Origin: Oxytricha trifallax
Taxonomy: Eukaryota > Ciliophora > Spirotrichea > Sporadotrichida > Oxytrichidae
Direction of reading: 5' to 3'
NCBI GenBank assembly: GCA_000711775.1
Contig: ARYC01017132.1
Coordinates: 1 to 64,000 of the forward strand
DNA: 64,000 nucleotides
The notes below the pieces were generated by a model. It was not told where the DNA came from. It made no database searches and saw only the letters and a list, made by a program, of their open reading frames with translations. The position numbers were made by a program, and so were the translations under genes. This document shows, piece by piece, positions 58,453-64,000 of this stretch (positions are counted from its first letter, which is position 1; each line of letters starts with the position of its first letter).

Positions 58453-58463
58453 TATAAGAAAAT

Positions 58464-60685
58464 GCATTTTACTTAAAAAAAATAAAATATATAATATTTA
58501 AGTTTTATTAATCTTACTTCTGCTATTAAATTACAATTCATAACCTCTATTTTTAAAGAAATTGACAAAAAAATAATAAAAGGTCAAACATTTGATTATG
58601 ACATGATCTCAACAAACAACTAATTTTATCATCTTACATAATATGTATTTATTATCTATTATTCTAGAAAATCAATGCGAATTTGATGTCTTTTTATTTT
58701 AAATAAGAATAATCTTTTAGTTTCTATCAGAAATTTCTTCACCTTACTTATCTTCAACTTTTCAAATAAGATATATATACTATTCAAAATGAGGATTGCA
58801 TAAAGCATTTAAAATTAGCTTGATTAAGAACTGAAGATAAATTAAATAAATTTAGCAATATCTATGCTTTTTCATTGCTTAAAATATATTAATTTTGAAA
58901 TAAATATTTATATAATTTAAATTTATGAGTTTAGATTTTCTTGAAATGGTTTGAGTTATTTTAACTAAAATATTAAAAATTTATATTAGAATGAAATGAA
59001 AACCAAAAATAAACTGAAATCTGTGATAATATTATCATATTATGTGTTTATTCAAATTGTATATTCAAAGTTTATTAATTTTGCCAAATCATTTTTTAAT
59101 TACTTTACTTTATTCTGTTAAGAATCAATCTTATTTTTTACTCCTTCTATGTTGTAACTTTATAAGCTTTATAATTTAAATAGGAGATTATTATAATTTC
59201 AAACAAGAATTGTTTCAATCTCAAGGAAATAAGAGCTTATTATTATGTCTTATATATTTCTTACAGTTTGAGTTATTTAGTAATTGATAAACAATGAATA
59301 AATTGAAAAACATAGATTAGATGGAATAATGCAAATGCGATTTGTTTTTGATTGATTCAATTTCAAACATGTGTATAATTTTATTTGTTACAAATAATTA
59401 AAAATATTTTCTAGCCTCTTTATTAATACATAGATCCTTGAAATTATTAGGCGAAAGACAGTTCTTTAAATTGATACTGAATCTTATCTTTAGTATTAAT
59501 TAAAGTATATGATATTAATTAACTAATTAGCATTGTTAGAAATAATACCCAAAAAAGTTTCCAGAATATATTCATAACTATTTTTAATTATAGAAGTTTC
59601 ATAAAGTACGCTGATGAAATAATAATTTTTTAAAAACAAAATTATGTGATGCTACACTCTATTACAATTTAAGTGTTTTAAGAACAAGGTAAATGGTAGC
59701 CTGTAATAATATATATCTTTTTGGGACGTATAATAAATAATTATAGGATTGAATTATTTATAAAAAAAGATACTTTGAAATGAATCCATGAACTACCATT
59801 CTTCAAAGTGGTAAAAGAGAATATGTGTAGTGATGATGATAGTAAAAATTTTAAGTAATTCCACTATTTTAAATTTTTTTTTGAAATGATATATAATTTA
59901 TTATAAGTATCCTCAACTTATATTTAAAAACTTGTCATAATTATTTTAAGCTGTGTGATTAAAAGCTAGTAGGATTTACTTAAGTAGGATGGATGTATAT
60001 TACTTGCTATTCCTTAAGGAGATACTTGGCTAAGAAAAGTTATAGTTAATCTTGAAGGAAAAATCAAAGATCTTATCATCAAAAGCTTACTACACTATAT
60101 TTAAACTTTAAGTTATTTAATTTAATATTGAAACTAGACTTAAATATAATTATATTGCCAAAAAAATAAAATCTATATATATATTGTCTCTAAAAGCACA
60201 ATTAATATAATAATTCTTGTTACTTGTTTCTGAAAACCAAACATAGTAGGCTAATGATTCCTGTAAGCTGTACCTATGATTGGTGTGAGAACCTCAATTT
60301 AAAGACTGTGTGTTTGATATATTAACTTTTATGATTATATATTAGAAATTCTAAAATACACTTACTAAGCTAAAAAATCTAGGATTTTTTTCTGAAATAG
60401 AAATATTTCCCGTTTAAGCAAGCAAAAGAAATTTATTTAATAGATTGAAACTAATTTGATGAATTTACGTTTTGTTAAACTAAAAATATAAATTATTATA
60501 GATTTTGCTAATAAATGCTGTATTTATATCATAGATGTCTTAAAATATCAGTTCTGCTATTTAATATATCTATATTTGTGAATGCCAGATATGTAATACT
60601 GAATTCATTTTGATGGAATACAAATCAAAATAAAATAAACGATGAATGCCTAATTTGGTATAGTAAAAATGACAATGTATATTTA
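58464..60685. other. AT-rich stretch, no supported gene
   Basis: About 2.2 kb of AT-rich DNA. No protein-like frame and no inverted repeat seen. Confidence 0.5.
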
Positions 60686-60689
60686 TCAT

Positions 60690-60770
60690 AATAATAACTG
60701 TAATATGTTCACATCGAGGTCTCTGAGGATTCCCGATCTTGTATATATATAAATATATACGAAAAGTTCA
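60690..60770 (-). repeat. Inverted copy of a LINE-like 3' end
   Basis: On the minus strand it reads AGAGACCTCGATGTG followed by an AT-rich tail with TTATTATTATGA, matching the 3' terminus of the copy at 56793-58452 (AGAGACTTCAATGTG) and part of that at 50208-51886. Similarity is lost after about 60 bp, so it is a short fragment or a diverged family. Confidence 0.5.
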
Positions 60771-60849
60771 ATAATTATGTCTTAATCATAACAAATTAGT
60801 AGGAAATATGTCTCGGTTAACCTGAATTGAATCTATAGGGAATTTCATT

Positions 60850-61050
60850 TTTGTATTCATACATTACTATCTTTTTTTCCTCGGTCTCTGAATGACTCCT
60901 TCAATTTTCTTCTTCCTGTTATGGTTAACTTATCTTTTCTGGATTCTTTTATTTCATAACTAAGTACATCACTTCTTCTTTTTCCCTTTTATTTTATAGA
61001 CTTACAATCTCTGTGAAGAAATTTGAAGATGATAAGATCTTGAAGGGAAA
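60850..61050 (-). CDS. Kinase-loop-like coding patch
   Basis: The minus-strand frame reads IIFKFLHRDCKSIKQKGKRR then LSYEIKESRKDKLTITGRRK and KESFRDRGKKDSNV to a TGA. LHRDxK resembles a kinase catalytic loop; the rest is very basic and shows no DFG. It could be a kinase MDS or chance. Confidence 0.3.
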
Positions 61051-61208
61051 ATTAGATTTCAATTGCAGCTTGAGTTTAGGTGTATCCCTTTATCGAATAT
61101 GAGAATTCATAAAAGTCATGTAAGTTGCACTTTCCTTTACTGATAATTGTATATTCCATTTTTAATATTTATTTTTTTATTATTATTTAAATTTCAATTA
61201 TTTTCATC

Positions 61209-61238
61209 GCCTGACAACATTTTTAATGATTGTCAGGC
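61209..61238. other. Hairpin site A (9-bp stem, 12-nt loop)
   Basis: GCCTGACAA at 61209-61217 pairs perfectly with TTGTCAGGC at 61230-61238. An identical stem with the same loop length but a different loop recurs at 61534-61563. Confidence 0.8.
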
Positions 61239-61533
61239 CACCAATTTTCTTAAATATTTTAAGTATTTTTATTATCAATGAAAATTTATTCTTCAACTTT
61301 TAAAATAATTGCTTTTCTTATTGATGTATTTTCTACTTTTAATTTCCTTTTTGTTAATGTTAATTCCTTTTGCTTTTAGTTATAATCCTTATGCCTTTTA
61401 TAGGGTGCCTATTTGAATATCTTAAATGATATTTATGGACCCTTTATATTTAATAGGGATACTTAGAACAATATTCTAAATCCTTTTCTATATCTCTTAA
61501 TTACTTTTGGAACATAACATCTAAAATTACCTC

Positions 61534-61563
61534 GCCTGACAATTATTTAAAAGGTTGTCAGGC
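61534..61563. other. Hairpin site B (9-bp stem, 12-nt loop)
   Basis: GCCTGACAA at 61534-61542 and TTGTCAGGC at 61555-61563; the flanks TCGCC...AGGCCA are shared with site A. Sites A and B are 325 bp apart in direct register. Confidence 0.8.
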
Positions 61564-62522
61564 CAGATCAGTATTATAAATATTAACCGAATTCTTAACT
61601 ACAGCATGTTGGCATATTTCTTAGAATTCACAAATTCTGATTGAGAATATTTTTAGTTTTAAGAAAGTTCAACTAGCTTCAACAGAAGCCAACAAAATAT
61701 GCTATAATCAGTACAAGAATGACTTTATTTAACTTGACTTTTATGAAATTTATTTTCTTATACTCATCATTTTCTGATCCCATATTTAGGATTACTAAAT
61801 GTTATTGTAGGTAAATGTCTTGTTTACCTTATGTTGATGTCTTTTAATAGATCATGGTCTCTGTTTATTTGCTGTATTTATGTAAATGGTAAACTTTTTG
61901 GGTTATACCAATTATACCGGTCTATGAAGTAGTTTTTCCAGGCTAGGCTAAGATGGAGGAAAAGAATTTTATGACTTCCTAATGTTAGGAATTGTTGAAA
62001 TTGTGTTTTTGAGGATTTCTTTTTAGTCAAACCATTGTTAGGCACTTATTCTTACTCCTTTTCTAAAGTTTAAGTGTTGATTATCCTTTCTGTGAATTTA
62101 TCTCCTGAATTGTCACTTTGAAGAGTAGGTCCTAAAATAAAGTTCTTGAATATTAGAATTACATCTAGCTGCTATTTGAAGACTAGTATGAAGTTTAATC
62201 TATTCCAAACTTAAAGTATTTCTCAGTATTTTCTTACTCACTAAACTGGATCTTGTGTTATTACTTGTGTGGATAGGTGTGTACTTCTTATTAAATTTTC
62301 ACTTATTTATAAGTATTATATATTGATATTTAGTATATGTTAGGGGCTGAAGTTTATGAAAGTAATACTAATGCATGCTGTCTAAGTAACTTTTTTAATC
62401 ATTGTCAACCTTTAAAATGAAGAGATAAACATCCGTCTACTCTGAATCTAATGCAGTCTCTATTATGAGTGAGTCTTTAACATATCTTTTTAGAATAGGT
62501 TTTCTCAGGTTCATTGTAAGTA

Positions 62523-62711
62523 ATGAAGTACTGTGGAATGTTTGAGATAAGACTTATCTATAATATGGTTCTTAAAACCATACTACTGGGAAGTTTCGGA
62601 TGCGACTATGAAACCACATTCTGGAACTTGGAGTTAGTCGCTACGATTTATTATTTTTTTATAATAAAATTAAATACAAGATTGTCAAATATAGAGCAAA
62701 TATTTTCTTAA
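62523..62711 (+). CDS. Weak coding patch
   Basis: ATG-initiated frame with YCGMFEIRLIYNMVLKTILL and GSFGCDYETTFWNLELVATI, then Ile/Phe-rich background. A short inverted repeat TGGTTCTTAAAACCA lies inside it. May be an MDS; low confidence. Confidence 0.3.
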   Translation: MKYCGMFEIRLIYNMVLKTILLGSFGCDYETTFWNLELVATIYYFFIIKLNTRLSNIEQIFS

Positions 62712-63747
62712 ACGGTAATTTTATAAGCTTTTATTATATAATTATAAATAAAATATTGTTAAATGTCTTTCGGCTATGATTTATAAGTTTGTTACAGTTT
62801 ACATGATATGCAATAATTAAATTATGCATAAATACAATAATTATTAAAAAATGTATATTTAAAGATTTTACTAACATTCTTTAATGTTATTTTGTCTATT
62901 GAACCAATAATATTACATTTTAAACTGTCTGTAGATTTTTTTATATTCATAGTTCAATTGTGTTTGTTTTAGTAAGTTCTTAGACACTCTTAATTTTAAC
63001 AACTCTTTTTAATTAACAAAAAATAAGAACGTTCTTTAAATTATATTGCTTTGATCTTGATTGAAATTAATTTTACTATAGATAAAATAGAAAAATATCT
63101 TGAAAAGTAAATTAAAAAGAATATACAAACTGTCTTTGAATTAGATATCTTCAAATATTAGTATAATAATGAGAGAGAAAATTGAATTATATATCTGCTT
63201 ATTTTATAGCATGCAATCATAGATTTTACTCAGGTATTTATTATTTATTTTTAATATTAATTTATTCAGATTTTTCAATTCAAGTTTTTTTTAAGAATTG
63301 TAATTGGTGTATTTTATAGGACTTAATATTTTAATTCTGAAAGTGAAATTTTTCAATCTTTAAATGTCATTATATATGTTGCGCGGTAGGGATAGTCTCA
63401 TTTTATATTATTAAGTATAAATGTTAGTTTCTTTTTCTGCTAATTCAAGTATGAGAAGTTACATTTGCATTTTGTGGTTTAAATTATTGATATATAATTA
63501 ATTACTTTTATTTAAATATGATATAAGTTCAATATATGTCAGAGAGGTTTTAACATTAATATGTATGTTTTATTTCATTTTAGTTATGTAATTAAAGTTT
63601 ATAAAAATGTTTCGTTTATTTGAATATTTAAACTATTTTTTATTTTTAAAAATATATGATCAATATTAAGAGATATGCTTCTTATTTAGCTAGTAGAACT
63701 TAAATGAGTGACAGATAAATAGTGCATAAACTCTTTTGTAATGATAC
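62712..63747. other. AT-rich stretch, no supported gene
   Basis: No protein-like frame or repeat seen. Confidence 0.5.
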
Positions 63748-64000
63748 ATTCAAAACCCCTGAAGTTATTTATTTGAGTTTTTGAATGATAAGAGGCTGCA
63801 ATTATCGTATACTTTATTAGGGTTTTATTTGGGTCATTGTAGGGATTTAATGTTTAAATATTAGTAATTTAAATGAGTATATCAAACGAGTTAATAAAAT
63901 ATTTTATACAAACATATTCTTAGAGTCATGTGGCAGTTCTCTGAAATTTATCTTTCTAAGTTGCTGTTTGATTGTGTCTATCGTATTATCGTTTTAATTT
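63748..64000 (+). mobile_element. Left end of a third TBE, cut by the window edge
   Basis: ATT at 63748-63750 is followed by CAAAACCCCTGAAG, a TBE tip with one C4A4 unit fewer than the copy at 33889. The next 240 bp match 33905-34140 at roughly 80-85%. The kinase-gene stop region is included; where the 33889 copy has TCA (TGA on the minus strand) this one has TTA (TAA, Gln), so the reading frame would run on. The same ATT target is used. Confidence 0.85.

Larger units (their letters stand above)
56782..58463 (+). mobile_element. Second retroposed copy with (TTA)n tail, 1.66 kb, 11-bp target duplication
   Basis: TATAAGAAAAT occurs at 56782-56792 and 58453-58463. The copy ends in a (TTA)n-type tail (about 58409-58452) and its last unique bases (AGAGACTTCAATGTG) resemble the last bases of the LINE copy at 50208 (AGCCCTCGATGCGAG). 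A hairpin GTAAACC-CTAA-GGTTTAC lies near the 5' end. The coding part has no RT motif that I can see. Confidence 0.8.
61051..62520. other. T-rich stretch, no supported gene apart from the hairpin pair
   Basis: The plus strand is T-rich. A weak frame near 61040-61110 (with LKGKLDFNCSLSLGVSLYR) is not convincing. Confidence 0.4.

Overview
The window looks like germline (micronuclear) DNA of a stichotrich spirotrich ciliate, in the Oxytricha/Stylonychia/Tetmemena kind of lineage. Seen directly: very high A+T; reading frames that make sense only if TAA and TAG are glutamine and TGA is the stop; introns of about 20-57 nt with GTA...TAG ends; short coding patches scattered in AT-rich DNA, as expected of macronuclear-destined segments (MDSs) among eliminated sequence; and a 4.07-kb transposon with telomere-like C4A4 ends, an ATT target duplication and the three-gene layout of the TBE (telomere-bearing element) family. 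Species is not determined. No CRISPR array, rRNA gene, convincing tRNA gene or bacterial operon was seen.

Region by region. 1-8065 is a giant inverted repeat: two arms of about 4.0 kb around a 34-bp spacer, roughly 1% diverged, each arm carrying the same set of small ORFs. 8158-12484 holds two divergent genes, an unknown protein on the minus strand and an intron-bearing DD34E (Tc1/IS630-type) transposase on the plus strand. A family of short repeats containing GATATC-CTGAA-GATATC is shared by the palindrome arms and the interior of the transposase gene, which suggests that 1 to about 13.47 kb is one large composite mobile element. 13.5-21 kb is AT-rich DNA studded with small MDS-like coding patches, a decayed fibronectin-III-like segment and a GC-richer island of unknown origin (18.5-19.08 kb).

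23.06-26.94 kb is a TBE-like relic without recognisable ends: a zinc-finger/kinase-like gene, an accessory gene and a transposase in the same order and orientation as in the bounded TBE at 33889-37962. The relic's two non-transposase ORFs are still open for 386 and 255 codons while its transposase is broken. 31676-32542 is an 867-bp element with 58-bp terminal inverted repeats that encloses a broken ARF-family small GTPase gene. The TBE at 33889-37962 sits in a repeat whose unoccupied paralogue lies at 33074-33326, so the insertion and its ATT duplication can be read directly. A foldback element (38178-38978), two hairpin/MITE-like elements (43553-43984, 53668-53924) and a third TBE end (63751 to the window edge) follow.

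44.2-46.95 kb is a host-like multi-patch coding locus. 50208-51886, 54957-55897 and 56793-58452 are retroposed copies flanked by 11-16 bp target duplications: a LINE-type ORF of 509 codons that keeps only part of the reverse transcriptase, a Ulp1-like protease copy, and a second copy with a (TTA)n tail but no recognisable RT. The remaining long stretches are AT-rich with nothing I can support as a gene.
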